Below, in pieces: positions 32,001 to 36,940 of a DNA stretch of 64,000 bases. How positions within the stretch are numbered: the stretch's first letter is position 1; each line of letters starts with the position of its first letter. Origin of the DNA: Cololabis saira (Eukaryota > Chordata > Actinopteri > Beloniformes > Belonidae). The stretch spans positions 50,062,115 through 50,126,114 of the forward strand of contig NC_084591.1 of NCBI RefSeq assembly GCF_033807715.1. Reading direction: 5' to 3'. Position numbers and translations under genes: made by a program. A model generated the notes under the pieces. The model was not told the DNA's origin and did no database searches. It saw only the letters and a program-made list of their open reading frames with translations.

Positions 32001-34705
32001 CATGGATCACTGGTTCTTGGTAACTGTACCAAATATTAATGTCCATGGATCACTGGTTCTTGGTAACTGTACCAAATATTAATGTCTATGGACCACTGGT
32101 TCTTGGTAACTGTACCAAATATTAATGTCCATGGACAACTGGTTCTTGGTAACTGTACCAAATATTAATGTCCATGGACCACTGGTTCTTGGGGTAACTG
32201 TACCAAATATTAATGTCCATGGACCACTGGTTCTTGGTAACTGTACCAAATATTAATGTCCATGGACCACTAGTTCTTGGTAACTGTACCAAATATTCAT
32301 GTCCATGGACCACTGGTTCTTGGGGTAACTGTACCAAATATTAATGTCCATGGACCACTGGTTCTTGGGGTAACTGTGCCGGTCACTGTCAAGTCCAACT
32401 GCCTTTAATTTAAGCCGATAATCGGTTGTTATCCCGTCTTCTCCACTAGTTGCCGCTGTTTTTGCCACTCAGTACCAGTAAGGGGGCTGGTCCAGTGGGG
32501 AAGTGAAGTCAATGCAGACCCTCTATAGATTGGCATGATGATCCTCCACTGCCCCATACTCTACTTGTACCCATGTGCTCTGTATTATTTTCGTTTTGTT
32601 GATTTTGCTGTTTTGCTTTGAAAAATAATAATACAAAAAAAAAAAAAACATACCATAAGGCAACCAAAGTGCTGTACAGGTAAATAAAAGTACAACAAAT
32701 ACAACCATAAGATACAGATAAAAGCAGTAAGCAACATCCCTAAAGTGAAAACAGTCCTGAAAGACGGCTTTTCTACCCAGATAGCCAAAGCTGGCTCTGC
32801 AGGGCCCATAATGGCGCTTTTCCACTAGTACCTACTCAGCCCGACTCGACTTGCCCTCGTTTATTTTCGAAACCCAGATGAGAAGTAGGAGGTTGGAGCA
32901 AAGCTGCTGCAACGTATTTGATTGTGTGATCTAAACGAAGAAGACAACAACACTAAAGATGTAGAACCTGGAGGAGATGATAGATGTGCTGCTGGGTCTG
33001 TGGCTTGTGTTACATATCAAGTTAAAAAATGAGAGTGAGAGAAGATTCAAGCGGCAACGCTTTTTTTTTTTTAGTTTGTCTCTGTGCTGCTGAAAAGTCA
33101 GCTGGAGCCGTGAGCAGCTATGAAGAGACAGAGCTCCTGGTAGATCTGGTCGTTCCTTATCTCCATCTAGATCCCTTTTTAAGTCTCTCCTCAGCACCAG
33201 GTTTATGAACATCTGCACCTCAGAGTTGGATCATGAAACAGACTTTTGCTGCCGTTGCTGGTTGAATAAAATGAACAAGAATCCGTCAGAGTCTCTTTCT
33301 CTGATTTCCTCCTCCTGACTCAGACGTCTGACTCCAACCCCCCGACCAATCGGTGGCCTGTAGTGTGAATATGTCAGATACAGCCGACTCAGCAGCTTAG
33401 AACCTCGGCAGAACAGTTACAGAAAAGTATCTACTCGGCACATTAGACCCCTAGTGGAGAAGAACCAAACCGAGGCGAATCGAGTCGGCCGAGTAGGTGC
33501 TAGTGGAAAAGTGTCCTGCTGGGGGAAGCTGCTGCTACTGGGGGAAGCTGCTGCTGCTACCGGGGGAAGCGGCTGCTACCGGGGGAAGCGGCTGCTACCG
33601 GGGGAAGCTGCTGCTACCGGGGGAAGCTGCTGCTACCGGGGGAAGCTGCTGCTACCGGGGGAAGCTGCTGCTACCGGGGGAAGCTGCTGCTACCGGGGGA
33701 AGCTGCTGCTACCGGCGGAAGCTGCTGCTACCGGGGGAAGCTGCTGCTACCGGGGGAAGCTGCTGCTACCGGGGGAAGGTGCTACCGGGGGAAGCTGCTG
33801 CTACTGGAGGAAGCTGCTACCGGAGGAAGCTGCTACCGGGGGAAGCTGCTACCGGGGGAAGCTGCTACCGGGGGAAGCTGCTGCTACTGGAGAAGCTGCT
33901 ACTGGGGGAAGCTGCTACCGGGGGAAGCTGCTACCGGGGAAAGCTGCTACCGGAGGAAGCTGCTACTGGAGGAAGCTGCTACTGGAGGAAGCTGCTACTG
34001 GAGGAAGCTGCTACTGGAGGAAGCTGCTACCGGGGGAAGCTGCTACCTGGGGAAGCTGCTACTGGAGGGCATCGCTGCATCTTTGTGGGGGCTGCAAGTG
34101 GTTTGCCAAAAATGTTTGACATGAATGCTAAGTGCCAAAGTAACATCCATGTGATTGGCAGGATGCATCTTTTCCAAGAACATTGCAACAAGATGAGCAG
34201 TGTTACTTTTGTGTCAGTTGTTTTAATGTTTATTAATGTTATGTGCGCATGTTTAAATGTCTAAGTAAGGTGTGTAAAGGTTACCCTTTTCTCATTATCG
34301 GGACTCATTTTCCTGGTTTTCTGCAGCAGTTTCAGTCCATCTATCTGTCTGGTCAACATGGGCAGGGCCTTCTTGAAACGCTCCTCCATACTCACTGCAT
34401 CCAGGACCTGTACGGTACATGCAACGGAGAAGTAATCTTCCAATTAAAAAAACAACAAAAAGCTCAACAACAAATAGATTTAACTTTCTTTTTCGCCCCA
34501 AACCCCTTCACATGTAAACTAGACTGTATGGTTGAGAAATATCCAGTACGCAGGATATAAATAATCAGTTCACCTGCAGCTTCTCCTTGTTGGAGGTGCG
34601 GATCATGGAGGCGACCACGTCAGGCAGGGTCTCCCTGGGTAAGCTGTCCAACAGGCGCCTGAACTTGGCCACTGCTGGGACAGACGTGTCCAACATACCT
34701 AACAA
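5549..34705 (-). CDS. lonp2: LONP2, peroxisomal Lon protease: partial gene, six exons visible
   Basis: LONP2 is the ATP-dependent Lon protease of the peroxisome matrix; it degrades damaged or unneeded matrix proteins and helps in processing of PTS2 proteins. Six minus-strand exons (34574-34705, 34285-34407, 21679-21839, 19064-19158, 13583-13701, 5549-5688) join in compatible phases to give 256 codons plus two bases with no stop. The product runs from the end of the N-terminal substrate-binding domain through the helical linker to the AAA+ Walker A motif GPPGVGKTS. Segments such as [25 protein letters not shown] and [13 protein letters not shown] identify the peroxisomal paralogue rather than mitochondrial LONP1. 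Introns are 166, 12445, 2520, 5362 and 7894 bp, the larger ones filled with transposons. The first roughly 160 residues and everything after the Walker A exon (Walker B, sensors, Ser-Lys protease domain, PTS1 tail) are not in this window. Confidence 0.95.
5785..6195 (+). mobile_element. CR1/Rex1-like LINE 3' end with 3'-UTR minisatellite
   Basis: The block from 6024 (AAAGGGGAGTTTTTCTTGCC) to GACGCTATATAAATAAAA near 6188 matches the 3' UTR of the full LINE at 56605-59878. Upstream, 5790-6018 is an array of about six units of 33-36 bp containing TTATGATCCAGGTCCTGG. It is a 5'-truncated copy carrying only the 3' end. Confidence 0.85.
6398..6490. repeat. (TA)n(GA)n microsatellite
   Basis: A TA run from about 6400 to 6453, then GA repeats to about 6470, then ATACATATATAT. 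Confidence 0.95.
6617..7872. mobile_element. Non-autonomous TIR element (GGGGCCTCATTTA ends)
   Basis: Left end GGGGCCTCATTTAAAATG and right end TTTATAGATGAGGCCCC are inverted copies about 1.25 kb apart. The same terminal sequence class bounds 17745-18686. A MITE of the GGCTGATTTATGGTTC family (7287-7395) is nested inside. No transposase frame is present. Confidence 0.65.
7287..7395. mobile_element. GGCTGATTTATGGTTC-family MITE, diverged copy
   Basis: GGGTTTATGGTTCTGCGTCA on the left is mirrored by an inverted arm ending about 7395. The centre contains the palindrome around CTACGGCGTAGG / CCTACGCCGTAGG. Confidence 0.75.
7873..8305. other. Intronic stretch, nothing recognised
   Basis: No coding similarity, tandem array or terminal repeat was found. 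It lies in the LONP2 intron between the exons at 13583-13701 and 5549-5688. Confidence 0.5.
8306..8748. mobile_element. MITE with CGTATTTTCTGGACTATAAG ends
   Basis: Left end CGTATTTTCTGGACTATAAG (about 8308) and right end CTTATAGTCCAGAAAATA (about 8728-8745) are inverted copies. It is inserted in TA-rich DNA; a (TA)n run follows at 8747-8800. The first 150 bp match 62888-63055. Confidence 0.85.
8749..8802. repeat. (TA)n microsatellite
   Basis: A pure TA run of about 50 bp directly after the MITE right end. Confidence 0.95.
8803..9283. other. Intronic stretch with a short AAAGTCGAAATTTCG repeat
   Basis: At about 8945-9010 a 20-bp unit (GAATAAAGTCGAAATTTCGA) repeats about three times. Nothing else recognised. 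Confidence 0.6.
9287..9390 (+). repeat. tRNA-derived SINE head, truncated
   Basis: GGGCACGGTGGCGCAGCAGG (A-box region) and GGTTCGATTCC (B box) spaced as in a tRNA-derived RNA polymerase III promoter. The same head is at 37462 and, diverged, at 50208. The body of the SINE is missing; the sequence switches at about 9391 to the duplicated block. Confidence 0.8.
9391..9676 (+). repeat. 286-bp duplicated block, copy 1
   Basis: Matches 11071-11356 (offset exactly 1680 bp) with a single mismatch near 9580. It consists of about 190 bp of unassigned sequence plus the first 95 bp of a MITE of the GGCTGAGGTATGGTTC type. Copy 2 continues into a complete MITE; this copy stops within it. Confidence 0.95.
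9677..10086 (+). pseudogene. hAT-type transposase remnant with right terminus
   Basis: A frame from about 9715 reads [20 protein letters not shown], resembling the region before the first catalytic block of hAT/ZBED-like transposases. A stop and a frameshift follow within 120 bp. Downstream, 9940-10086 matches the right end of the 5048-5498 element and ends GGGTTGCCGATCCCTG, a hAT-type terminus. The left part of the element is missing, apparently replaced at the 9676/9677 junction. Confidence 0.55.
10115..10801. mobile_element. TTAA-flanked MITE filled with a GGAA-rich satellite
   Basis: The ends TTAACCCTTGTGCTGTC (10115) and GACAGCACAAGGGTTAA (10801) are exact inverted copies bounded by TTAA, as in piggyBac-type or Kolobok-type targets. 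Between them about 620 bp is almost entirely purine on this strand: GGAAGGAAAGAAGGAAG units, with higher-order blocks of about 115 bp containing GGAAGGGAGTAGGAAAGG. Long open frames on the minus strand (serine/phenylalanine/proline-rich) are by-products of the repeat. Confidence 0.85.
11071..11356 (+). repeat. 286-bp duplicated block, copy 2
   Basis: Partner of 9391-9676, one mismatch. Preceded by unrelated sequence including a 26-nt T-run near 10978-11004. Confidence 0.95.
11260..11648. mobile_element. MITE of the GGCTGAGGTATGGTTC subtype, complete
   Basis: Left end AAAGGCTGAGGTATGGTTCTG; right end GACGCAGAAGCATAATTCAG followed by CCTTA. A second full copy with the same interior lies at 16431-16907. 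The interior has no transposase. Confidence 0.85.
11649..12361. other. Intronic stretch, nothing recognised
   Basis: Unique-looking AT-rich sequence, no coding similarity or repeat boundaries seen. Confidence 0.5.
12362..12770. repeat. Interspersed repeat related to 55030-55250
   Basis: The segment from GGCTTCAAATTGTGGAGATC (about 12466) to about 12760 matches 55043-55245 with internal differences. The left part, starting CATCCCTGGTTTTTGGCGGG, looks like the end of a non-autonomous DNA transposon. No transposase. Confidence 0.65.
12886..13358. mobile_element. MITE with GTGCGTCC termini
   Basis: Left GTGCGTCCGAAATGCCATAC and right TTTTGGACGCAC are imperfect inverted copies; inner sequence near both ends is rich in AGTA/TACT. 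The centre has a small duplication (CAGCAGTAGCAGCCGTTACC at about 13035-13085) and an AT-rich hairpin at 13125-13210. Confidence 0.65.
13583..13701 (-). CDS. lonp2: LONP2 exon (helical linker before AAA+)
   Basis: 119-bp exon. An ACTCAG acceptor precedes it and the first codon is completed by one base from the previous exon. It reads [20 protein letters not shown], then [20 protein letters not shown], ending in phase 0 before GTGAATATT. The HYAM and [10 protein letters not shown] segments are the conserved helices just before the Walker A exon of LONP2. Confidence 0.96.
13706..13770. repeat. (TG)n microsatellite
   Basis: TGTG runs with interruptions, then a G-run, immediately upstream (in gene direction) of the LONP2 acceptor at 13702. 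Confidence 0.9.
13840..14115. repeat. Partial copy of the GGGGCCT-ended repeat (as at 17745-18060)
   Basis: From CAGGGGCCTCATGGTCAG through ACACTCACTGGTGATGCAG to AATCTCACAATCAACCACAT it follows 17745-18055 closely, then changes into the adjacent minisatellite. Confidence 0.75.
14119..14776 (+). repeat. Minisatellite, 22/25-bp units (CATGGAACCTGTCAATCACAA)
   Basis: About 28 units of a 22-bp repeat, with 25-bp variants carrying an extra ATG (CATGATGGAACC) and AATCAC/AAACAC alternation. Open frames across it ([11 protein letters not shown] repeats) are artefacts. It lies in a LONP2 intron. Confidence 0.95.
14777..15459. other. Intronic stretch, nothing recognised
   Basis: No repeat boundaries or conserved coding seen. 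Confidence 0.5.
15640..16100 (+). repeat. Minisatellite in LINE 3' UTR, 40-44-bp units
   Basis: About eleven units of TGATCATCCCACTGCTGCTT plus CCACCTGCCTGCAGTCCCCCC, varying in C-run length. The single-copy version of this sequence is in the LINE 3' UTR at about 59570-59600. Confidence 0.95.
16215..16432 (+). repeat. Minisatellite in LINE 3' UTR, 27-36-bp units
   Basis: About six units of TTATGATCCAGGTCCTGGTC plus CAGGTTTCT with variable C-runs, the same unit as at 5790-6018. Confidence 0.95.
16431..16907. mobile_element. MITE of the GGCTGAAATATGCTTC subtype
   Basis: Starts AAAGGCTGAAATATGCTTCTG and ends GACGCAGAAGCATAATTCAG; the interior parallels 11260-11648. It interrupts a LINE 3' UTR, so it inserted after that LINE. 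Confidence 0.85.
17150..17300. repeat. Interspersed fish repeat (ATTTAGCAGATGCTTTTATCC)
   Basis: The segment GCAGATGCTTTTATCCAAAG followed by CGACTTACATC is recalled as a common teleost interspersed sequence. Only this one copy is in the window, so the assignment rests on recollection. Confidence 0.4.
17481..18964. mobile_element. TIR element (CTGACTGCGTTTCCATGCA) with nested element
   Basis: Left CTGACTGCGTTTCCATGCA and right TGCATGTAAACGTAGTCAG are inverted copies with two differences. Sub-terminal repeats (AATAACCTGAATTT) occur at both ends. A second TIR element (17745-18686) sits inside. No transposase. Confidence 0.75.
17745..18686. mobile_element. Nested TIR element (GGGGCCTTATGTACTAAGAG)
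   Basis: Left GGGGCCTTATGTACTAAGAG, right CTCTTAGTACATGAGGCCCC, inverted copies, with CCTGG on both sides as a possible short target duplication. It is inserted within 17481-18964 and is therefore younger. Confidence 0.75.
19064..19158 (-). CDS. lonp2: LONP2 exon (linker)
   Basis: 95-bp exon after TTCCAG. One base completes the preceding arginine, then 31 codons including [20 protein letters not shown] and [11 protein letters not shown], and a final single base before [21 protein letters not shown] and ELPW are strongly conserved in LONP2. Confidence 0.96.
19427..20149. mobile_element. MITE with TATTTTCCGCATTATAAGGCG ends
   Basis: Left CTGTATTTTCCGCATTATAAG and right CCTTATAGTGAGGAAAATACGG are inverted, with further GGCGC motifs inside both ends. 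A reversed LINE/SINE tail is inserted at 19843-19990 (AATTCAATTGAATTTCATTT then GGGGAAATTCAC). A hAT-type terminus GGGTCGGCAACCC occurs at 19551. Confidence 0.75.
20184..20407. repeat. About 220-bp interspersed repeat, copy 2
   Basis: Same unit and orientation as 3155-3377, nearly identical along the full length. Confidence 0.85.
20420..20620 (-). pseudogene. Tc1-like transposase fragment (N-terminal part)
   Basis: Read on the minus strand it gives [17 protein letters not shown], then a stop, then [13 protein letters not shown]: the DNA-binding half of a Tc1-like transposase. Homologous to the better-preserved fragment at 42880-43075. Dead relic. Confidence 0.65.
20796..21144. mobile_element. 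TTAA-flanked MITE (TTAAAGGAGCATGAGGC)
   Basis: TTAAAGGAGCATGAGGC at 20796 and GCCTCATGCTCCTTTAA at 21144 are inverted copies including TTAA. 349 bp, no coding capacity. Confidence 0.85.
21145..21300 (+). repeat. Two-unit tandem repeat (CTGCTCTGTTTTTCTGAATT)
   Basis: Two adjacent copies of about 70 bp: TCTGCTCTGTTTTTCTGAAT, then AACAAG, then ATAATTATCTCA. A related reversed sequence is at 21520-21550. Confidence 0.75.
21679..21839 (-). CDS. lonp2: LONP2 exon with acidic stretch
   Basis: 161-bp exon after ATCAG, reading [20 protein letters not shown], then an acidic run DDEDDEDD, then [20 protein letters not shown], ending in a phase-2 AG before GTAAATG. The acidic run is the variable spacer of LONP2, between the N-domain and the conserved linker helices; the exon keeps an open frame. 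Confidence 0.96.
21963..22674. mobile_element. MITE with CTTTTCCACTAGTACCTACTC ends, copy 1
   Basis: Left GCACTTTTCCACTCGTACCT, right AGGTACTAGTGGAAAAGCGC. Interior segments match 32814-33510 and 51973-52713 in inverted orientation. Confidence 0.8.
22675..23150. other. Repeat-derived intronic DNA with LINE-like tail at 23037-23070
   Basis: Contains CATAACTTTTGAATG twice (22699, 22851) and a tail TTCGAAATAAAATCTTCC followed by (AATCA)n. No coding frame. Confidence 0.5.
23160..23590 (+). pseudogene. L1-clade ORF2 C-terminal relic
   Basis: A frame near 23242 reads [20 protein letters not shown], the conserved C-terminal region of L1-type ORF2 proteins. It breaks near 23430, and a later frame continues [11 protein letters not shown] in the cysteine-motif region. 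5'-truncated and mutated. Confidence 0.7.
23655..23734 (+). repeat. 16-bp tandem repeat, five units
   Basis: Five units of CAGAAAGACTGAGTGG/CAGAAAGACTGAATGT in tandem, just upstream of the THAP-like relic. Confidence 0.9.
23774..23872 (+). pseudogene. THAP-domain-like N-terminal fragment
   Basis: From ATG at 23774 the frame reads [17 protein letters not shown], two stops, then [14 protein letters not shown]. Start, paired cysteines and the FYRLP motif fit the first half of a THAP zinc finger, as found in P-element-like and Kolobok transposases and in host THAP genes. The rest of the domain is missing: the sequence passes directly, in frame, into a LINE reverse transcriptase at about 23873. 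Confidence 0.6.
23873..24057 (+). mobile_element. CR1/Rex1-like LINE, 5' part (interrupted by LTR element)
   Basis: Reads [20 protein letters not shown] and [19 protein letters not shown], the reverse transcriptase palm of the family whose long copy is at 56605-59878. The element continues at 30194 after the LTR retrotransposon. It is 5'-truncated, joining THAP-like sequence. Confidence 0.9.
24058..24620 (+). repeat. 5' LTR of the Gmr1-type element
   Basis: 563 bp, from TGTTGCGTGTGGCC to GAGACCGCAACA. It is longer than the 3' LTR because it keeps a segment of about 130 bp (about 24303-24433, containing G- and C-runs) that is absent downstream. A TATAAA-type sequence (CCTATAAAGC) at about 24181 and AATAAA at about 24516 fit a promoter and polyadenylation signal. 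Confidence 0.93.
24624..24635 (+). promoter_or_regulatory. Primer-binding site, tRNA-Pro-like
   Basis: TGGGGGCTCGTC begins three bases after the 5' LTR. It matches the first 12 bases of the tRNA-Pro 3' end complement used by many retroelements, then diverges. Confidence 0.65.
25061..25780 (+). pseudogene. gag N-terminal part, ends at an in-frame TGA
   Basis: 239 codons. Residues about 60-125 are a charged, probably coiled-coil helix ([16 protein letters not shown] and REMELREQ repeats), followed by a capsid-like region ([20 protein letters not shown]). The frame stops at 25778-25780 (TGA) and then continues in the same frame into 25781 onward, so this is a point nonsense change, compatible with a CpG transition. 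Confidence 0.85.
25781..27184 (+). pseudogene. gag C-terminus, zinc knuckle, protease and integrase start
   Basis: Same frame as 25061-25780, after the stop; the first internal ATG-led frame starts at 25841. It includes a SCAN/capsid-like helix region ([20 protein letters not shown]), a CCHC zinc knuckle ([14 protein letters not shown]), a retropepsin-like stretch with DTA where DTG or DSG is usual ([11 protein letters not shown]), and the HHCC start of integrase ([18 protein letters not shown]). A frameshift in a T-run near 27165-27170 ends it at 27184. Confidence 0.85.
27185..28110 (+). pseudogene. Integrase (zinc-binding end, DDE core, C-terminal domain), two frameshifts
   Basis: First frame (27193-27606): [10 protein letters not shown] completes the zinc-binding domain; the core has the first aspartate in [11 protein letters not shown] and the second in SDQGSNF. 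After a shift near 27563 the second frame (to 27930) has [16 protein letters not shown] with the catalytic glutamate. After another shift the C-terminal domain reads [12 protein letters not shown] and ends HINILKPYF. The core is complete in content although no single frame is intact. Confidence 0.85.
28110..28980 (+). pseudogene. Reverse transcriptase of the Gmr1-type element
   Basis: The same frame as the integrase C-terminus continues directly into RT: DFRKV-type block as [20 protein letters not shown], palm as [16 protein letters not shown], catalytic YLDD in [10 protein letters not shown]. The frame ends by a shift near 28960. Because RT follows integrase in one frame, the domain order is real and not a rearrangement by insertion. 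Confidence 0.9.
28965..29717 (+). pseudogene. RT connection and RNase H of the Gmr1-type element
   Basis: Follows RT after a frameshift. RT thumb region ([31 protein letters not shown]), then RNase H with [29 protein letters not shown] and [12 protein letters not shown] carrying the acidic residues. Natural stop TGA at 29715, followed by the polypurine tract. Confidence 0.9.
29754..29763 (+). promoter_or_regulatory. Polypurine tract
   Basis: AGGGTGGGGG immediately before the 3' LTR, in the position of the plus-strand primer. Confidence 0.8.
29764..30193 (+). repeat. 3' LTR, internally deleted
   Basis: 430 bp, matching the 5' LTR at both ends with few differences but lacking the G/C-run segment after GGGCCTGGAGA. 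Deletion between short GCC/GGC-rich repeats is likely. Confidence 0.93.
30194..31450 (+). mobile_element. CR1/Rex1-like LINE, 3' part (continues from 24057)
   Basis: Continues the RT-carrying LINE: a 233-codon frame (30265-30966) reads [20 protein letters not shown] and [13 protein letters not shown] C-terminal motifs. Relative to 58590-58680 it lacks about 96 bp (an in-frame deletion after FVSSR). The catalytic ADD box region at 30247-30265 is damaged. The 3' UTR follows to (AATTG)n at 31428-31448. Confidence 0.9.
31451..31736. other. Intronic stretch, nothing recognised
   Basis: Single-copy-looking sequence between the LINE tail and the minisatellite. Confidence 0.5.
31737..32385 (+). repeat. 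Minisatellite, 43-bp unit, about 15 copies
   Basis: Unit starts ATGTCCATGGACCACTGGTT and continues CTTGGTAACTGTACCAAATATTA; copies differ by single substitutions and an extra GG in three units. Reverse-strand open frames through it are artefacts. Confidence 0.97.
32814..33514. mobile_element. MITE with GGCGCTTTTCCACTAG ends, copy 2
   Basis: Left GGCGCTTTTCCACTAGTACC, right GTGCTAGTGGAAAAGTG. The interior matches 51973-52713 closely and 21963-22674 in inverse orientation. Confidence 0.85.
33515..34068 (+). repeat. Minisatellite, 18/15-bp units (GGGGAAGCTGCTGCTACC)
   Basis: About 33 units; the left half is mainly 18 bp (GGGGAAGCTGCTGCTACCG), the right half mainly 15 bp lacking one CTG. Units are multiples of three, so two forward frames stay open for over 200 codons, but no gene is implied. 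It starts within 5 bp of the MITE end at 33514. Confidence 0.95.
34285..34407 (-). CDS. lonp2: LONP2 exon (end of N-domain)
   Basis: 123-bp phase-0 exon after GTACAG, reading [20 protein letters not shown] and then [20 protein letters not shown], ending KR before GTAACC. The LDAV-EERF and [10 protein letters not shown] segments are diagnostic of LONP2. Only 166 bp of intron separate it from the exon upstream. Confidence 0.96.
34574..34705 (-). CDS. lonp2: LONP2 exon (N-domain), most upstream exon found
   Basis: 132-bp exon reading [20 protein letters not shown] and then [20 protein letters not shown], ending KLQ before GTGAAC. The acceptor is taken as TGTGTAG at 34706-34707, giving phase 0; a second AG seven bases downstream (start 34698) is possible but would lose two residues that fit the family. 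Confidence 0.93.
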
Positions 34706-35034
34706 CTACACACAGGGGTAAAAAAAAAAAGGATTTAATTTACTCAAACAGTTAGGCTAGTTTTCAGTTTCTTTTTTAATTGTTTTATGCCGTCACCTGC
34801 ATTAAAGTATTTGCCATGATGGATAACATCATGGGAATGTTCTTAGCTTCTAGTTATATTGATACGTTTTTTTACAGAGAAGCAGCTGATGAGAGTAAAA
34901 CCACTTTCAATCTTTACTTATTCAAAGCACAACACAACTTCCCAAGAACAGCTGCAGCACGTCAATTAGCTAAACTTAGCACTCCCATGTAACCTGAGTA
35001 TTTACAATGATGCAATTACAATCGACAGCTTTTT
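34706..35034. other. Non-coding stretch upstream of the LONP2 exon
   Basis: No exon, repeat or conserved frame recognised. Confidence 0.5.
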
Positions 35035-35463
35035 GCAGATGATGTTGTCCTGTTGGCTTCATCGGACCGGGACCTTCAGCATGTGCTGGGGCGGTTTGAG
35101 GCCGAGTGCGACGCGGCAGGGATGAGAATCAGCACCTCCAAGACCGAGGCCATGGTTCTCCACCTGGAAAGGGTGGTGTTCCTTCTCCGGGTGGGTGGAG
35201 AAGTCCTGCCTCAGGTGGAGGAGTTCAAGTATCTCGGGGTCTTGTTCACGAGTGAGGGAACGATGGAGCGGGAGATTGACAGACGGATCGGTGTAGCGTC
35301 CGCAGTTATGCGGTCGATGTACCGGACCGTCGTGGTGAAGAAGGAGCTGAGTCGAAAGGAGAAGCTCTCGATTTACCGGTCAATCTACGCACCTACCCTC
35401 ACCTATGCTCATGAACTTTGGGTAATGACCGAAAGGACAAGATCACGGATACAAGCGGCCGAG

Positions 35464-35663
35464 ATGAGTTTCCTCCGCAGGGTGGCTGGACGCTCCCTTA
35501 GAGATGAGTTTCCTCCGCAGGGTGGCTGGACGCTCCCTTAGAGATGAGTTTCCTCCACAGGGTGGCTGGACGCTCCCTTAGAGATGAGTTTCCTCCGCAG
35601 GGTGGCTGGATGCTCCTTTAGAGATGAGTTTCGTCCGCAGGGTGGCTGGACGCTCCCTTAGAG
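35464..35663 (+). repeat. 40-bp array in LINE copy A, five units
   Basis: Units ATGAGTTTCCTCCGCAGGGT plus GGCTGGACGCTCCCTTAGAG start at 35464, 35504, 35544, 35584 and 35624. In frame once, the unit encodes MSFLRRVAGRSLR; 40 is not a multiple of three, so the array breaks the ORF. Confidence 0.97.
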
Positions 35664-35776
35664 ATAGGGTGAGAAGTTCGGTCACCCGGGAGGAGCTCGG
35701 AGTCGAGCCGCTGCTCCTTCACATTGAGAGGAGTCAGCTGAAGTGGCTTGGGCAACTGTACCGGATCCTCCTGGAC

Positions 35777-35920
35777 GCCTCCCTAGGGAGGTGTTCCAGG
35801 CAGGTCCCTCCTCCCTGGGGAGGTGTTCCAGGCATGTCCCTCCTCCCTGGGGAGGAGTTCCAGGCATGTCCCTCCTCCCTAGGCAGGAGTTCCGGGCATG
35901 TCCCTCATCCCTAGGCATCC
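35777..35920 (+). repeat. 32-bp array in LINE copy A
   Basis: About four and a half units of GGAGGTGTTCCAGGCATGTC plus CCTCCTCCCTAG. Intact unit junctions carry the perfect 14-bp palindrome CCTCCCTAGGGAGG, or variants of it. Confidence 0.93.
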
Positions 35921-35921
35921 C

Positions 35922-36527
35922 TTGGCCCCGATCTGGCGTGGGGGGCGTGGCATCAAGTAAGAGGGGCGTGGCATCATGAGTGACAGCAGAACAGAGAAGG
36001 CGGGGGACGTTCCTCAGTCATGTTGCCTTCAGGAAACGTAGGTTGCAGAAGTTATCAGTAGAAGTATGATTCAACACTGTACACTATATTCACGTGATTG
36101 GCAGTGGAAAAAACTGATATTAGTGACACATTTCTGTTTAAAAAGCTGTTTTAGACCGTACTTGGTAGTATGTGGAAGTGGGAAATGTCAAACTTTAAAG
36201 TGTGGCTGTTGAACTGTACAGTGTGGCATAGTTTATTGCTTTTATACTGCGATTGGTGCCAAGTACGGTCTAAAACAGCTTTTTAAACAGAAATGTGTCA
36301 CTAATATCAGTTTTTTCCACTGCCAATCACGTGAATATGGTGTATATACAGTGTTGAATCATACTTCTACTGATAACTTCTGCAACCTACGTTTCCTGAA
36401 GGCAACATGACTGAGGAACGTCCCCCGCCTTCTCTGTTCTGCTGTCACTCATGATGCCTCGCCCCTCTCCGTTGATGCCACGCCCCTCTCCGTTGATGCC
36501 ACGCCCCCCACGCCAGATCGGGGCCAA
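35922..36527. mobile_element. Foldback element with long inverted arms
   Basis: Arm 35922-36165 is inverted at 36259-36527 with high similarity; the spacer is 93 bp. Outer ends are TTGGCCCCGATCTGGCGTGG and its inverse. The right arm has an additional copy of a 21-bp piece (CCACGCCCCTCTCCGTTGATG). No coding. It lies inside LINE copy A between the 32-bp and 12-bp arrays. Confidence 0.9.
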
Positions 36528-36736
36528 AAGTCTGAACCTGAAAAAAAAAATTTAAACTGGAAAAAAAATGATTTGAAACTGAAAAAAAAGATTTGAAACT
36601 GAAATAAAAAGATTTGAAACTGAAAAAAAGATCTGATACTGAAAAAAATAAAATTGAAACTGTAAAAAAGAATTTTCAGGTTCAAATTTTATTTTCAAAT
36701 TAGCAAAACTTTTGGCCTTGATTTGGCTCCATAGAG

Positions 36737-36940
36737 GAAGAGCTGGAGGAAGAGATGGAGGAAGAGCTGGAGGAAGAGCTGGAGGAAGAGCTGGAGGAAG
36801 AGCTGGAGGAAGAGATGGAGGAAGAGCTGGAACGAGAGCTGGAGGAAGAGATGGAGGAAGAGCTGGAACGAGAGCTGGAGGAAGAGATGGAGGAAGAGCT
36901 GGAGGAAGAGCTGGAGGAAGAGCTGGAGGAAGAGCTGGAG
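36737..36940 (+). repeat. 12-bp array (GAGGAAGAGCTG)n in LINE copy A
   Basis: About 17 units, some with GATG or ACGA variants. In the LINE frame it encodes repeated EEEL, a segment that is short in copy C. Confidence 0.95.

Noticed and set aside
31737..32385. CRISPR-like regular repeat
   Set aside because: Units are contiguous 43-bp tandem copies without unique spacers, in a vertebrate genome.
33454..34264. Frames of 221 and 255 codons ([15 protein letters not shown] repeats)
   Set aside because: The minisatellite unit is a multiple of three and lacks stops; low-complexity artefact.
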